64,000 bases of DNA, from assembly GCF_000215705.1 (NCBI RefSeq), contig NC_015677.1:1500001-1564000 (forward strand), written 5' to 3'. Below the pieces are notes generated by a model, which did no database searches, had not been told where the DNA came from, and saw nothing but the letters and a program-made list of their open reading frames with translations. Made by a program: the position numbers and the translations under genes. Source of the DNA: Ramlibacter tataouinensis TTB310 (GTDB lineage Bacteria; Pseudomonadota; Gammaproteobacteria; Burkholderiales; Burkholderiaceae_C). Each line of letters begins with the position of its first letter. The first letter of the stretch is position 1. Below, in pieces: positions 7,912-16,832 of the stretch.

Positions 7912-7927
7912 TGGCACAGAAACTGCA
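7912..7927 (+). promoter_or_regulatory. Sigma-54 promoter of glnA
   Basis: TGGCACAGAAACTGCA matches the sigma-54 consensus TGGCAC-N5-TTGCA in 10 of 11 defined positions, with the invariant GG (-24) and GC (-12) correctly 12 bp apart. Transcription should begin near 7938, leaving a leader of about 40 nt before the glnA ATG at 7979. Together with the two NtrC sites this forms a complete nitrogen-regulated promoter. Confidence 0.85.
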
Positions 7928-7978
7928 TCCACGGCCCCGTCCCCATTGATCAACAACCATCGAAACCAGGAGAACCTG

Positions 7979-9397
7979 ATGGCAGCCAAGACCGTCGCCG
8001 ACGTGATGAAGATGGTGAAGGAGAACGAAGTCAAGTTCGTCGACTTCCGCTTCACCGACACGCGTGGCAAGGAGCAGCACGTGACCGTGCCCGTGTCCCA
8101 CTTCGACGAAGACAAGTTCAGCTCCGGCCATGCCTTCGACGGCTCGTCCATCGCCGGCTGGAAGGGCATCGAAGCCTCCGACATGCTGCTGATGCCCGAC
8201 CCGGACACCGCCAACGTGGACCCGTTCTTCGAGGAAACCACGCTGATCCTCTCCTGCGACGTGCTGGAGCCGGGCGACGGCAAGGCCTATGACCGCGACC
8301 CGCGCTCCATCGCCAAGCGCGCCGAGGCCTACCTGAAGGCCTCCGGCCTGGGCGACACCGCCTTCTTCGGTCCCGAGCCCGAGTTCTTCATCTTCGACGA
8401 CGTGCGCTGGGGCGCCGACATGTCCGGCTCGTTCGTCGAGATCGACGAGTACGAGGCCTCCTGGAACACCGGCAAGAAGATCGACGGCGGCAACAAGGGC
8501 CACCGTCCCACCGTCAAGGGCGGCTACTTCCCGGTGCCGCCGGTCGACAGCACGCAGGACATGCGCGCCGAGATGTCGCTGATCCTGGAGCAGCTGGGCA
8601 TCCCGGTCGAGGTGTTCCACCACGAGGTGGCGGGCGCCGGCCAGAACGAGATCGGCACCAGGTTCAACACGCTGGTCAAGCGCGCCGACTGGTCGCAGCT
8701 GCAGAAGTACGTGATCCAGAACGTGGCCAACGCCTACGGCAAGACCGCCACCTTCATGCCCAAGCCCCTGGTGGGCGACAACGGCTCGGGCATGCACGTG
8801 CACCAGTCCGTGTGGAAGGGCGGCAAGAACCTGTTCGCCGGCGACGGCTACGCCGGCCTGTCGGACTTCGCGCTGTACTACATCGGCGGCATCATCAAGC
8901 ACGCCCGCGCGCTCAACGCCATCACCAACCCCGGCACCAACAGCTACAAGCGCCTGGTGCCCGGCTTCGAGGCGCCCGTGAAGCTGGCCTACTCGGCCCG
9001 CAACCGCTCGGCTTCCATCCGCATCCCCTACGTGGCCAACCCCAAGGGCCGCCGCATCGAGTGCCGCTTCCCGGACCCGCTGATGAACCCCTACCTGGGT
9101 TTCGCGGCCATGCTGATGGCCGGCCTGGACGGCGTGGAGAACAAGATCCACCCGGGCGAGGCCGCCACCAAGGACCTGTACCACCTGCCGCCGGAAGAGG
9201 ACGCGAAGATCCCGACCGTCTGCCACAGCCTGGACCAGGCCCTGGACTACCTGGACAACGACCGCGCCTTCCTGACCAAGGGCGGGGTGTTCACCGACGC
9301 CATGATCGACGCCTACATCGAACTGAAGATGACCGAGGTCACGCGCTTCCGCATGACCACGCACCCGATCGAGTTCGACATGTACTACTCGCTGTAA
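7979..9397 (+). CDS. glnA: Glutamine synthetase type I
   Basis: A 472-residue GSI subunit that forms glutamine from glutamate, ammonia and ATP as a cytoplasmic dodecamer. The N-terminal beta-grasp domain ([20 protein letters not shown]) precedes the catalytic domain with FDGSSIAGW, the FFGPEPEFF metal-binding strand, the [10 protein letters not shown] motif and the NRSASIRIP active-site segment. The [10 protein letters not shown] sequence places the adenylylation tyrosine near residue 401, so GlnE control is expected. The ATG at 7979 is preceded by CCAGGAGAA; an in-frame ATG 33 nt earlier lies before this ribosome binding site and is rejected. It is driven by the sigma-54/NtrC promoter and followed by a terminator, with ntrBC downstream. 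Confidence 0.98.
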   Translation: MAAKTVADVMKMVKENEVKFVDFRFTDTRGKEQHVTVPVSHFDEDKFSSGHAFDGSSIAGWKGIEASDMLLMPDPDTANVDPFFEETTLILSCDVLEPGDGKAYDRDPRSIAKRAEAYLKASGLGDTAFFGPEPEFFIFDDVRWGADMSGSFVEIDEYEASWNTGKKIDGGNKGHRPTVKGGYFPVPPVDSTQDMRAEMSLILEQLGIPVEVFHHEVAGAGQNEIGTRFNTLVKRADWSQLQKYVIQNVANAYGKTATFMPKPLVGDNGSGMHVHQSVWKGGKNLFAGDGYAGLSDFALYYIGGIIKHARALNAITNPGTNSYKRLVPGFEAPVKLAYSARNRSASIRIPYVANPKGRRIECRFPDPLMNPYLGFAAMLMAGLDGVENKIHPGEAATKDLYHLPPEEDAKIPTVCHSLDQALDYLDNDRAFLTKGGVFTDAMIDAYIELKMTEVTRFRMTTHPIEFDMYYSL

Positions 9398-9398
9398 C

Positions 9399-9430
9399 GG
9401 AAAAAGGGCGACATGTGTTGCCCTTTTCCC
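9399..9430 (+). terminator. Rho-independent terminator of glnA
   Basis: AAAAGGGC (9402-9409) pairs perfectly with GCCCTTTT (9420-9427) around a 10-nt loop immediately after the glnA stop, and the 3' arm runs into a T-rich stretch (CCCTTTC). It should separate glnA from the ntrBC group, at least partly. Confidence 0.75.
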
Positions 9431-9518
9431 TTTCGAATCATGGGCTTGCTTTGATTTCCTGAAGAGTTGCGCGATACTGCAGGGCCGTCCTGCGCCCTCC
9501 CGCGCAAGGAGCTCTCCC

Positions 9519-10040
9519 ATGAAGTTCGCCATCCTGATCCCCCTGGCCGCGTTGCTCGCGGCCTCGCATGTGCATGCGCAGTCGCGCATCTGGCGCTGCG
9601 GCAATACCTACACCAACAGCGCCGCCGAGGCCCAGGCCCGGGGCTGCAAGCCCATGGAAGGCGGCAACGTCACGGTGGTGGAGGGCACGCGCGTCCACAA
9701 CCCGGTACGCGTGGTCGCCCCGTCCAGCGCGCCGGCCGGTGGTGCGCCTTCGCAGCGCATCGACGCCGGCGACCAGCGCGCCCGTGACTCCGACGCCCGC
9801 CTCATCCTCGAGGCCGAGCTGAAGAAGGCCGAGGAGCGGCATGCCGAGCTGGTCAAGGAATACAACAACGGCGAGCCCGAGAAGCTGGGCCCCGAGACGC
9901 GCAACTACCAGAAGTACCTGGACCGCATCGCCGAGCTGAAGGCCGGCATCGCCCGCAGCGAGTCCGACATCGCCGGCCTCAGGCGCGAGCTGGGCCGCGC
10001 GGGCGGCCCGCCCTCGGCCTCCGCGGCCGTGGCCAAATGA
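9519..10040 (+). CDS. Exported coiled-coil protein of unknown function
   Basis: A 173-residue protein with a signal peptide (residues 1-20, cleavage after SHVHA), then a short Cys-containing region (WRCGNTYTNSAAEAQARGC) that resembles the start of DUF4124-like periplasmic proteins, a low-complexity linker and a charged coiled coil (about 95-160, ELKKAEERHAELVKEY). The two Cys at 27 and 43 could form a disulfide. It lies between glnA and ntrB; its stop is 4 nt before the ntrB start codon, so translation may be coupled. Start supported by a GCAAGGAG site. No function is recognised, and nothing in it points to nitrogen sensing. Confidence 0.75.
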   Translation: MKFAILIPLAALLAASHVHAQSRIWRCGNTYTNSAAEAQARGCKPMEGGNVTVVEGTRVHNPVRVVAPSSAPAGGAPSQRIDAGDQRARDSDARLILEAELKKAEERHAELVKEYNNGEPEKLGPETRNYQKYLDRIAELKAGIARSESDIAGLRRELGRAGGPPSASAAVAK

Positions 10041-10044
10041 CGGC

Positions 10045-11127
10045 TTGAAGCCCGCCCCCCGCCCCAGCGTTCCGCCGCCCAGCCGCTACCAGTCGTTCGA
10101 CCTGCTCGCCACTTTGGTGGCGGTGGTGGGGGCGAACGGCTCGGTGCTGTTCGCCAACGCGGCGCTGGAGGACGTGATGGGCACCTCGCGCCGCACCATC
10201 GAAGGCTCGCATTTCGCCGCCTGCTTCACCGAGCCGCACCTGCTGCGCAATGCGCTGGAAGGCGCCGGCAGCAACGCGTTTGCCGCGCTGCGCTACGACG
10301 CCTGGCTGGTGCGCCACAACGCCGAGCCCATGCCGGTGCACGTCATCGTCGCCCAGACCGACCAGCCGGGCGAGGTCGTGGTGGAGCTGCTGCCCCTGGA
10401 GCAGCAGGCGCGCCAGGAGCGCGAGGAGAGGCTGCTGGACCAGGCGCAGGCCAACAAGGAGTTGATCCGCAACCTGGCGCACGAGATCAAGAACCCGCTG
10501 GGCGGTATCCGCGGGGCGGCCCAGCTGCTGGAGATGGAGATCGAGGGCCGCGACCTGAAGGAGTACACCCGGGTCATCATCCACGAGGCCGACCGGCTGC
10601 AGACCCTGGTGGACCGCCTGCTCGCGCCGCACCGCCGGCCGCACCTGGTGGGCGACGTCAACATCCACGAGGTGTGCGAACGCGTGCGCTCGCTGGTCCT
10701 GGCCGAGTTTCCGCGCGGGCTGAAGGTGGTGCGCGAGTACGACACCTCCATCCCCGAGTTCCGCGGCGACCGCGAGCAGCTGATCCAGGCGGTGCTGAAC
10801 ATCGCGCACAACGCCTGCCAGGCCCTGACCGAGCGCATCGCGGCTGGCGACGCGCAGCTGGTGTTCCGCACGCGCGTGGCGCGCCAGGTCACCTTCGGCA
10901 AACAGCGCTACCGACTGGCACTGGAATTGCATGTCATCGACAACGGGCCCGGCGTGCCCCTGTCCATCAAGGACCGCATCTTCTACCCGCTGGTGTCGGG
11001 GCGGGAGGGCGGCTCCGGCCTGGGCCTCACGCTCGCGCAGACCTTCGTGCAGCAGCACCATGGCCTGATCGAGTGCGACAGCGTGCCGGGCCGGACGGAT
11101 TTCAAGATACTGATTCCGTTGCCCTGA
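10045..11127 (+). CDS. ntrB: Nitrogen-regulation sensor histidine kinase NtrB
   Basis: A 360-residue cytoplasmic kinase/phosphatase that phosphorylates NtrC under nitrogen limitation and is switched to phosphatase by PII. A PAS domain (residues about 15-120) precedes the H-box RNLAHEIKNPLGGIRGAAQLL with His146 as phosphorylation site, the N-box (IAHNACQAL), and the G-boxes (DNGPGVP, GGSGLGLTLAQTF). There is no membrane segment, as expected for NtrB. The start is taken as TTG at 10045, four bases after the previous stop; there is no ATG before the PAS domain. It is followed by ntrC after 33 bp. Confidence 0.95.
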   Translation: MKPAPRPSVPPPSRYQSFDLLATLVAVVGANGSVLFANAALEDVMGTSRRTIEGSHFAACFTEPHLLRNALEGAGSNAFAALRYDAWLVRHNAEPMPVHVIVAQTDQPGEVVVELLPLEQQARQEREERLLDQAQANKELIRNLAHEIKNPLGGIRGAAQLLEMEIEGRDLKEYTRVIIHEADRLQTLVDRLLAPHRRPHLVGDVNIHEVCERVRSLVLAEFPRGLKVVREYDTSIPEFRGDREQLIQAVLNIAHNACQALTERIAAGDAQLVFRTRVARQVTFGKQRYRLALELHVIDNGPGVPLSIKDRIFYPLVSGREGGSGLGLTLAQTFVQQHHGLIECDSVPGRTDFKILIPLP

Positions 11128-11160
11128 AACGCGTGAGATGACCTGAGGGGGACCACAGCC

Positions 11161-12654
11161 ATGAAGCCGATCTGGATCGTTGACGATGACCAATCCATCC
11201 GCTTCGTGCTGGAGAAGGCGCTGCTGCGCGAGGAGCTGCCCACCCGCAGCTTCACCAACCCGCGCGAGGTGCTGCTGGCGCTGGACGCCGCCAACGACGA
11301 GGACGGCCCACAGATCCTGGTCAGCGACATCCGCATGCCCGGCGGCTCGGGCCTGGACCTGCTGTCCAAGGTCAAGGAGAAGCACCCGGGCCTGCCGGTC
11401 ATCATCATGACCGCCTTCTCCGACCTGGACAGCGCGGTTTCCGCCTTCCAGGGCGGCGCCTTCGAGTACCTGCCCAAGCCGTTCGACCTGCCCAAGGCCA
11501 TCGAGCTGATCCGCCGCGCGGTGGAGGAGAGCCAGCGCGAGGAGGTGGCCGAGGAGCGCATCACCGCCGCGCCCGAGATGCTGGGCCAGGCGCCGGCCAT
11601 GCAGGACGTGTTCCGGGCCATCGGCCGGCTGTCGCAGAGCAACGTGACGGTCATGATCACCGGCGAGTCGGGCACCGGCAAGGAGCTGGTGGCGCGCGCC
11701 CTGCACAAGCACTCGCCGCGCGCCAGCGGCCCCTTCGTGGCCATCAACACGGCGGCCATCCCCAAGGACCTGCTGGAGTCGGAGCTGTTCGGCCACGAGC
11801 GCGGCGCCTTCACCGGCGCGCAGACCATGCGCCGCGGCCGCTTCGAGCAGGCCGAGGGCGGCACGCTGTTCCTGGACGAGATCGGCGACATGCCCTTCGA
11901 CCTGCAGACGCGCCTGCTGCGCGTGCTGTCCGACGGGCACTTCTACCGCGTGGGCGGGCACAACGCCGTCAAGGCCAACGTGCGCGTGATCGCCGCCACG
12001 CACCAGGACCTGGAGCAGCGCGTCAAGGAAGGCGCCTTCCGCGAGGACCTGTTCCACCGGCTCAACGTGATCCGCCTGCGCCTGCCCGCGCTGCGCGAGC
12101 GCCGCGAGGACGTGCCCATGCTGGCGCGCCACTTCCTGCAGCAGTCGGCCAAGCAGCTGGGGGTGGAGCCCAAGCGCATCTCCGACGCCGCGCTGGCGCA
12201 GCTGGCGGGCTTCGGCTTTCCCGGCAACGTGCGCCAGCTGGAGAACATCTGCCACTGGCTGACCGTGATGGCGCCGGCCCAGCTGATCGAGCCCAAGGAC
12301 CTGCCGCCGGAGGTGGCGGTGGCGCCGGGCGATGCGCCGGCGGCAGTGCGCACGGCCCCCATGCCCGAAGCCGCAGTGAAGCCGGCGGGCAGCGAGGCGC
12401 CTGCACTGGCGCCGGCAGCGGCTACCGCCGTTCCGGCCCCTGGTGCCTGGGAGGCCGGCCTGGAGGCCGAGGCCATGCAGCTGCTGGCCAGCGGCCGCCA
12501 TGACGTCTGGGAAGAACTGAGCCGCCGCTTCGAGTCGCGCCTGATCCTCACCGCCTTGAGCAACACCCGCGGCCGGCGCATCGAGGCGGCGCAGAAGCTG
12601 GGCATAGGCCGCAACACCATCACCCGCAAGATCCAGGAGCTGGGGCTGGAATAG
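11161..12654 (+). CDS. ntrC: Nitrogen regulator NtrC, sigma-54 activator
   Basis: A 497-residue response regulator. The receiver domain (1-122) has D9/D10, phosphoacceptor Asp56 in SDIRMPG and Lys106 in LPKPFD. The AAA+ domain has Walker A GESGTGKE (168-175), the sigma-54-contacting GAFTGA loop (215-220) and Walker B GGTLFLDEIGD. A Pro/Ala-rich linker (about 380-440) is longer than in enteric NtrC. The C-terminal Fis-type helix-turn-helix (about 455-497, GRRIEAAQKLGIGRNTITRKI) should bind the two sites upstream of glnA. A strong GAGGGGGA element precedes the ATG. It converges on phoX. Confidence 0.97.
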   Translation: MKPIWIVDDDQSIRFVLEKALLREELPTRSFTNPREVLLALDAANDEDGPQILVSDIRMPGGSGLDLLSKVKEKHPGLPVIIMTAFSDLDSAVSAFQGGAFEYLPKPFDLPKAIELIRRAVEESQREEVAEERITAAPEMLGQAPAMQDVFRAIGRLSQSNVTVMITGESGTGKELVARALHKHSPRASGPFVAINTAAIPKDLLESELFGHERGAFTGAQTMRRGRFEQAEGGTLFLDEIGDMPFDLQTRLLRVLSDGHFYRVGGHNAVKANVRVIAATHQDLEQRVKEGAFREDLFHRLNVIRLRLPALRERREDVPMLARHFLQQSAKQLGVEPKRISDAALAQLAGFGFPGNVRQLENICHWLTVMAPAQLIEPKDLPPEVAVAPGDAPAAVRTAPMPEAAVKPAGSEAPALAPAAATAVPAPGAWEAGLEAEAMQLLASGRHDVWEELSRRFESRLILTALSNTRGRRIEAAQKLGIGRNTITRKIQELGLE

Positions 12655-12675
12655 CCGCGGCCTGCGTTGTGGCGC

Positions 12676-14607
12676 TCACGTCCCGACGATGCCCCCGTCC
12701 ACCTTCCGGATCACCACCGTGGACGACCGCGGCCGGCCTCCCGGCCGGTAGTCCGGCCAGTTCGAGAACTTCGCCGGCTCGGCCGGATCGCTGCGGTCGC
12801 TGGGCGTCTCGCCCGGATGCTGGATGTTGATGAACATCGTGCGGCCATCGGGGGTCATCGTCATGCCCGTGACTTCGGAATTCGTCGGGCCGGTGAGGAA
12901 TCGCCGCACTTCGCCCGTGGCGACGTCGCAGGCCAGCATCTGGTTGTTCCCGATGCTGGCGAACTCGCCCTTGTACATCTGCGTGGCGTGGGCGTCGGTC
13001 TGGATCCACAGCATGCCGCGCGCGTCGAACGCCAGCCCGTCGGGGCAGGCGAACAGGTCGCCGCGGATGTTGCCCTTGGCGCCGGCGCGCGGCTGCGCCG
13101 GATCGCCGGCCAGCACCAGGTGGTCCCACCGGAAGCGGGCGGCGTCGAAGTCGCCGCCGTCCTCGCCACCCTCGCGCCAGCGGATGATGTGGCCGTGCGC
13201 GTTGTTGGCGCGCGGGTTGGCCGCGTCGGGCCCGGGCATGCCCTCCTTGCCGCGGTCGGCGTTGTTGGTCAGCGTGCAGTACACCGTGCCGTTCACCGGG
13301 TCGATGGCCAGCCACTCGGGCCGGTCCATCTTGGTGGCGCCGAGCAGGTCGCTGGCCTGGCGGGACTTGATCACGATCTCCCCCTGGTCGGCGAACCCGT
13401 TAGCGGCTGTGAGCGGCCCCTGCCCGTGCACCAGCGGCAGCCACTGGCCCACGCCGTCGGCGTCGAACCGGGCCACGTACAGCGTGCCGTGGTCGAGCAG
13501 TTCGCGATTGGCCTGGGCGGCCGTGAGCCCGTTGCCCGCCGGCCGGATGCGGTCGCGGCTGACGAACTTATAGATGTACTCGTTGCGCGCGTCCTCGCCG
13601 CTGTAGACGACCGCGCGGCCGTCGCGCGTGACGGCGACCCATGCGCCCTCGTGCGCGGCACGGCCGAGCGCGGTGCGCTTGACGGGCGTAGACGCCGGGT
13701 CCATGGGATCGACCTCGACCACCCAGCCGAAGCGGTTGGGTTCATTCGGGTTGCCCACGGCGTCGAAGCGCGGGTCGTGCTCGGCCCAGCGGAAGAACGC
13801 CGTGGCCGTGAGCCCCCACCGCCGCTGGTGGGCATCGAGGCTGGAGCCCGCGGCGAAGTAGTTGCGGAAGTTCTCCTCGCCGCTCAGGTAGGTGCCCCAC
13901 GGCGTGATGCCGGCGGCGCAGTTGTTGAAGGTGCCGAGCACCGTGCGGCCCTGCGGGTCGGCGGCGGTGCGCATCAGCGGATGGCCGGCGGCGGGGCCGC
14001 CCAGGTTGAAGGGCGTGTTGGCGGTGATGCGACGGGCGAACCTGGAAGGCCGCACCATGCGCCATTCACCACCGGCCGCCTGTTCGACCTCGATCACCGC
14101 GATGCCGTGCGCGGCTTGCGACTTGCGCACCTTCTCCAGCGTCCAGGTCTTCAGGCCGTCGGCGTGCAGCAGGCCGTCGTCGACGTACTCGTGGTTCATC
14201 ACCAGCAGGCCGCGCCGCGACCCGTCGAGGGGAAAGTAGTGCAGGCCGTCGTGATGCATGCCCATCTGCGCCGCCTGCTCATCCGCTGTGTTGCCCGCGT
14301 CTGGGCGCCAAACCGGCAGGTTGCCGGGCAATCCGACCGGCTCCCCCCAGGGGGCCAGCGCCGACGCGACGTAGCCCTTCGGCACGATGAGACGATCGCC
14401 GGCTCCGATGGGGACCGGCTCGAAGCCGGGCCTCAGCCGCGCCGCCGGCGTGCTCGCGCACCCGGCCAGCCACGGCGCGAACAGGGTCGAGGCGGCCGCG
14501 CCCGCGGACGCCTTCAGCACGACGCGCCGGCCGGGGTCGCGAAGCTCGCGGATGTGGGGTTGGGCGGACGGGTTGCTGTCCTCCATCTCCTCGTAGGACT
14601 TGGGCAT
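12676..14607 (-). CDS. phoX: PhoX-family phosphatase, predicted Tat-exported lipoprotein
   Basis: A 643-residue DUF839/PhoX protein, a calcium/iron-dependent alkaline phosphatase releasing phosphate from organic esters outside the cytoplasm. The N-terminus carries a twin-arginine signal (DPGRRVVLK, Arg27-Arg28) with a hydrophobic stretch ending in LAGC (47-50), so it may be a Tat lipoprotein anchored at Cys50. Family features include NHEYVDDG, GTFNNCAAGITPWGTYLSGEEN, NEPNRFGWVVEVDP and NIQHPGE. Family length and order are complete. The ATG has AGGAGAG upstream. No clear Pho box is visible. It follows xthA by 109 bp on the same strand but probably has its own promoter. Phosphatase activity is by family, not proven. 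Confidence 0.88.
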   Translation of the reverse strand: MPKSYEEMEDSNPSAQPHIRELRDPGRRVVLKASAGAAASTLFAPWLAGCASTPAARLRPGFEPVPIGAGDRLIVPKGYVASALAPWGEPVGLPGNLPVWRPDAGNTADEQAAQMGMHHDGLHYFPLDGSRRGLLVMNHEYVDDGLLHADGLKTWTLEKVRKSQAAHGIAVIEVEQAAGGEWRMVRPSRFARRITANTPFNLGGPAAGHPLMRTAADPQGRTVLGTFNNCAAGITPWGTYLSGEENFRNYFAAGSSLDAHQRRWGLTATAFFRWAEHDPRFDAVGNPNEPNRFGWVVEVDPMDPASTPVKRTALGRAAHEGAWVAVTRDGRAVVYSGEDARNEYIYKFVSRDRIRPAGNGLTAAQANRELLDHGTLYVARFDADGVGQWLPLVHGQGPLTAANGFADQGEIVIKSRQASDLLGATKMDRPEWLAIDPVNGTVYCTLTNNADRGKEGMPGPDAANPRANNAHGHIIRWREGGEDGGDFDAARFRWDHLVLAGDPAQPRAGAKGNIRGDLFACPDGLAFDARGMLWIQTDAHATQMYKGEFASIGNNQMLACDVATGEVRRFLTGPTNSEVTGMTMTPDGRTMFINIQHPGETPSDRSDPAEPAKFSNWPDYRPGGRPRSSTVVIRKVDGGIVGT

Positions 14608-14716
14608 GGTTTGCTGCTCTCCTCTTGCAAAGGACGCAAGGATGGCAGCAGCGGGCCGACCCGCGTGTTCGGATTTCCCGGGTCGCGCAGCCTGCGGATT
14701 CGTGCTTGGCGCCGCC

Positions 14717-15496
14717 CTAGCCGATGTCGACCGTCACTGGCGCATGGTCGCTCGGCTGCTTCCACTTGCGCGGCGTGCGGTCGATGGCGCAGGCCTTCAC
14801 CAGCGGCCGCAGCGCCTCGCTCACCAGGATGTGGTCGATGCGCAGGCCGCGGTTCTTCTGGTAGCCCAGCATGCGGTAGTCCCACCAGCTGAAGCTCTTC
14901 TCGGGCTGCTCGAACAGGCGGAAGCTGTCGCACAGGCCTAGGGACAGCAGCCGGCCGAAATGCTCGCGCTCCTGCGTGGTGTGGTGGATGGTCTCGTGCA
15001 GGCCCTCGGGGTCGAAGGAGTCGCGGTCTTCCGGCGCGATGTTGAAGTCGCCCAGCAGCACCAGCCGCGGATGCCGGGCGAGCTCGTCGGCCATGTAGCG
15101 CTGCAGGCCGCCCAGCCAGTCCATCTTGTAGGTGAACTTGTCCGTGCCCGGCGCCTGGCCGTTGACGAAGTAGCCGTTGACGATGCGCAGCTCGCCGCCG
15201 GGTGCGTCCACGGTGGCGGCGATCACGCGCGAGTGCTCGTCCTCGAAGCCGGCGATGTTGCGGGCGACGTCGCGCACCGGCGCGCGGCTGAGGATGGCCA
15301 CGCCGTTGTAGGTCTTCTGCCCGAACACGGCGCAATGCGGATAGCCGGCCTCGCGCACCGCGTCCAGCGGGAACTTGTCGTCGGTGAGCTTGAGCTCCTG
15401 CAGGCACAGCACGTCGACCGGGTTGGCGGCCAGCCAGTCCAGCACGTGCTGCAGGCGGGCGGTGAGGGAGTTGACGTTCCAGGTGCTGATTTTCAC
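14717..15496 (-). CDS. xthA: Exodeoxyribonuclease III (AP endonuclease)
   Basis: A 259-residue EEP-fold nuclease that cleaves DNA at abasic sites and degrades 3' ends in base excision repair. It begins with GTG at 15496 (VKISTWNVNS). Catalytic motifs are all present: Asn7 in TWNVNS, Glu34 in LCLQELKL, the NGYFVNGQ segment, LLGDFNIAP (Asp/Asn pair), WWDYR and the terminal SDHAPV with the catalytic His. The start codon overlaps the folA stop by 4 bp (GTGA), so the two are translationally coupled. Longer in-frame starts run back through folA and are rejected. Confidence 0.94.
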   Translation of the reverse strand: MKISTWNVNSLTARLQHVLDWLAANPVDVLCLQELKLTDDKFPLDAVREAGYPHCAVFGQKTYNGVAILSRAPVRDVARNIAGFEDEHSRVIAATVDAPGGELRIVNGYFVNGQAPGTDKFTYKMDWLGGLQRYMADELARHPRLVLLGDFNIAPEDRDSFDPEGLHETIHHTTQEREHFGRLLSLGLCDSFRLFEQPEKSFSWWDYRMLGYQKNRGLRIDHILVSEALRPLVKACAIDRTPRKWKQPSDHAPVTVDIG

Positions 15497-15984
15497 GGCA
15501 CGGCCCGGTGGTAGGTCACGAAGTCGAAGGGCAGGCCGGCCGGCGACTGGTGGCGCTCGCGCGCGACCTCCAGCCAGGCGGGACCCAGGTCGGGTGCGTA
15601 GGCATCGCCGTCGTACTCGGCGCCGATCTCGGTGGCCTCCACCACCTGGGCGTGCGGCAGCGCCAAGCGGTACAGCTCGGCACCGCCGATGACCCAGGCC
15701 TGCCGCTGCCCCTCGCACAGCGCCAGCGCCTCCCGCAGCGAGCCCGCCCGCTGCGCGCCCTCGGCCTGCCATCCAGGCTGACGGGTGACCACGATGTTGC
15801 GCCGGCCGGGCAGGGGGCGGAACCTCGGCGGCAGCGAGTCCCAGGTCTTGCGGCCCATGATCACGGGGCAGCCCAGCGTCACCTGCTTGAAGTGCGCCAG
15901 GTCCTCGGGCAGGTGCCAGGGCAGGCCGCCGTGCCTGCCGATCACGCCGTTGGCCGCGCGGGCGAAGATCAGGCCCAGCTTCAC
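15493..15984 (-). CDS. folA: Dihydrofolate reductase
   Basis: A 163-residue DHFR, near the family norm, reducing dihydrofolate to tetrahydrofolate with NADPH. Conserved elements are NGVIGRHGGLPWHLPEDLAHFK (active-site Met20-type loop and the acidic residue Glu27), VIMGRKTWDSLP, PGRRNIVVTRQ and the WVIGGAELY cofactor motif. It lies 4 bp after thyA on the same strand, whose product generates the dihydrofolate it consumes, and overlaps xthA by 4 bp. Trimethoprim-type resistance substitutions cannot be judged from sequence inspection. Confidence 0.95.
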   Translation of the reverse strand: MKLGLIFARAANGVIGRHGGLPWHLPEDLAHFKQVTLGCPVIMGRKTWDSLPPRFRPLPGRRNIVVTRQPGWQAEGAQRAGSLREALALCEGQRQAWVIGGAELYRLALPHAQVVEATEIGAEYDGDAYAPDLGPAWLEVARERHQSPAGLPFDFVTYHRAVP

Positions 15985-15988
15985 GGCG

Positions 15989-16825
15989 TCACACCGCGAC
16001 CGGCGCCTTGATCGCGCCGTGGCACTGGTAGTCCAGCACCTCGAAGTCCTCGTACGCGTAGTCGAAGATCGAGGGAGGCCGGCGCCTGATGTTCAGCACG
16101 GGGTAGGGGAAGGGCTGGCGCGAGAGCTGCAGCTCCACCTGCTCGTGGTGGTTGCTGTAGATGTGGCAGTCGCCGCCGGTCCAGATGAAGTCGCCCACGC
16201 CCAGGTCGCACTGCTGCGCCATCATGTGCGTGAGCAGGGCGTAGGACGCGATGTTGAACGGCACGCCCAGGAAGATGTCCGCGCTGCGCTGGTACAGCTG
16301 GCAGGACAGCCTGCCCGGAGCCGAAGGCGACTCACCGGGCGCGACGTAGAACTGGAAGAAGGCGTGGCAGGGCGCCAGCGCCATCCTGGGGATGTCGGCC
16401 ACGTTCCAGGCGCTGACGATGATGCGGCGGGAATGGGGATTCGTCTTGATGGCGTGCACCGCCTGCGCGATCTGGTCGATGGTGCCGCCGGAAGGCGTGG
16501 GCCAGCTGCGCCATTGCACGCCGTACACCGGCCCCAGGTCGCCGTCCTCGCGCGCCCACTCGTCCCAAATGGTCACCCCGCGCTCGCGCAGCCGGTTGTT
16601 GTCGCTGGAGCCCTCCAGGAACCACAGCAGCTCGTGGATGATGGACTTCAGGTGCACCTTCTTGGTGGTCACCAGCGGGAAGCCCTCGTTCAGGTCGAAG
16701 CGCATCTGGTGGCCGAACACGCTGCGCGTACCGGTGCCGGTGCGGTCCTGCTTGGGCGTGCCATGCGTGTACACATGGCGCATGAAGTCTTCGTACTGCG
16801 AGCGGACGGGGCGGGGCGCGGACAT
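15989..16825 (-). CDS. thyA: Thymidylate synthase
   Basis: A 278-residue ThyA that methylates dUMP to dTMP using methylene-tetrahydrofolate. It shows [12 protein letters not shown] (28-39), the HELLWFLEG segment, catalytic Cys153 in [14 protein letters not shown], the [24 protein letters not shown] nucleotide-binding region, and a complete C-terminus ending KAPVAV. Compared with the usual FYVADGKLSCQLYQ arrangement there is an extra loop of about nine residues (PGESPSAPG, about 163-171), encoded by a palindromic DNA segment at 16313-16340. The loop is on the surface after the active-site strand, so the enzyme should still work. Start 16825 is chosen over an upstream in-frame ATG lacking homology. 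Confidence 0.95.
   Translation of the reverse strand: MSAPRPVRSQYEDFMRHVYTHGTPKQDRTGTGTRSVFGHQMRFDLNEGFPLVTTKKVHLKSIIHELLWFLEGSSDNNRLRERGVTIWDEWAREDGDLGPVYGVQWRSWPTPSGGTIDQIAQAVHAIKTNPHSRRIIVSAWNVADIPRMALAPCHAFFQFYVAPGESPSAPGRLSCQLYQRSADIFLGVPFNIASYALLTHMMAQQCDLGVGDFIWTGGDCHIYSNHHEQVELQLSRQPFPYPVLNIRRRPPSIFDYAYEDFEVLDYQCHGAIKAPVAV
16313..16340. repeat. Palindromic segment inside thyA
   Basis: GCCCGG (16313-16318) and CCGGGC (16335-16340) flank a 16-nt core that itself folds (GCC-GAA-GGC, 16320-16328). It encodes the extra loop in ThyA and keeps the reading frame, looking like a small REP-type palindrome captured in a gene. Confidence 0.5.
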
Positions 16826-16832
16826 GGGATGA

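Noticed and set aside
9979-12501. An 840-codon minus-strand frame opposite ntrB and ntrC
   Set aside because: Shadow of two well-supported genes; His/Gln/Arg-rich translation without motifs.
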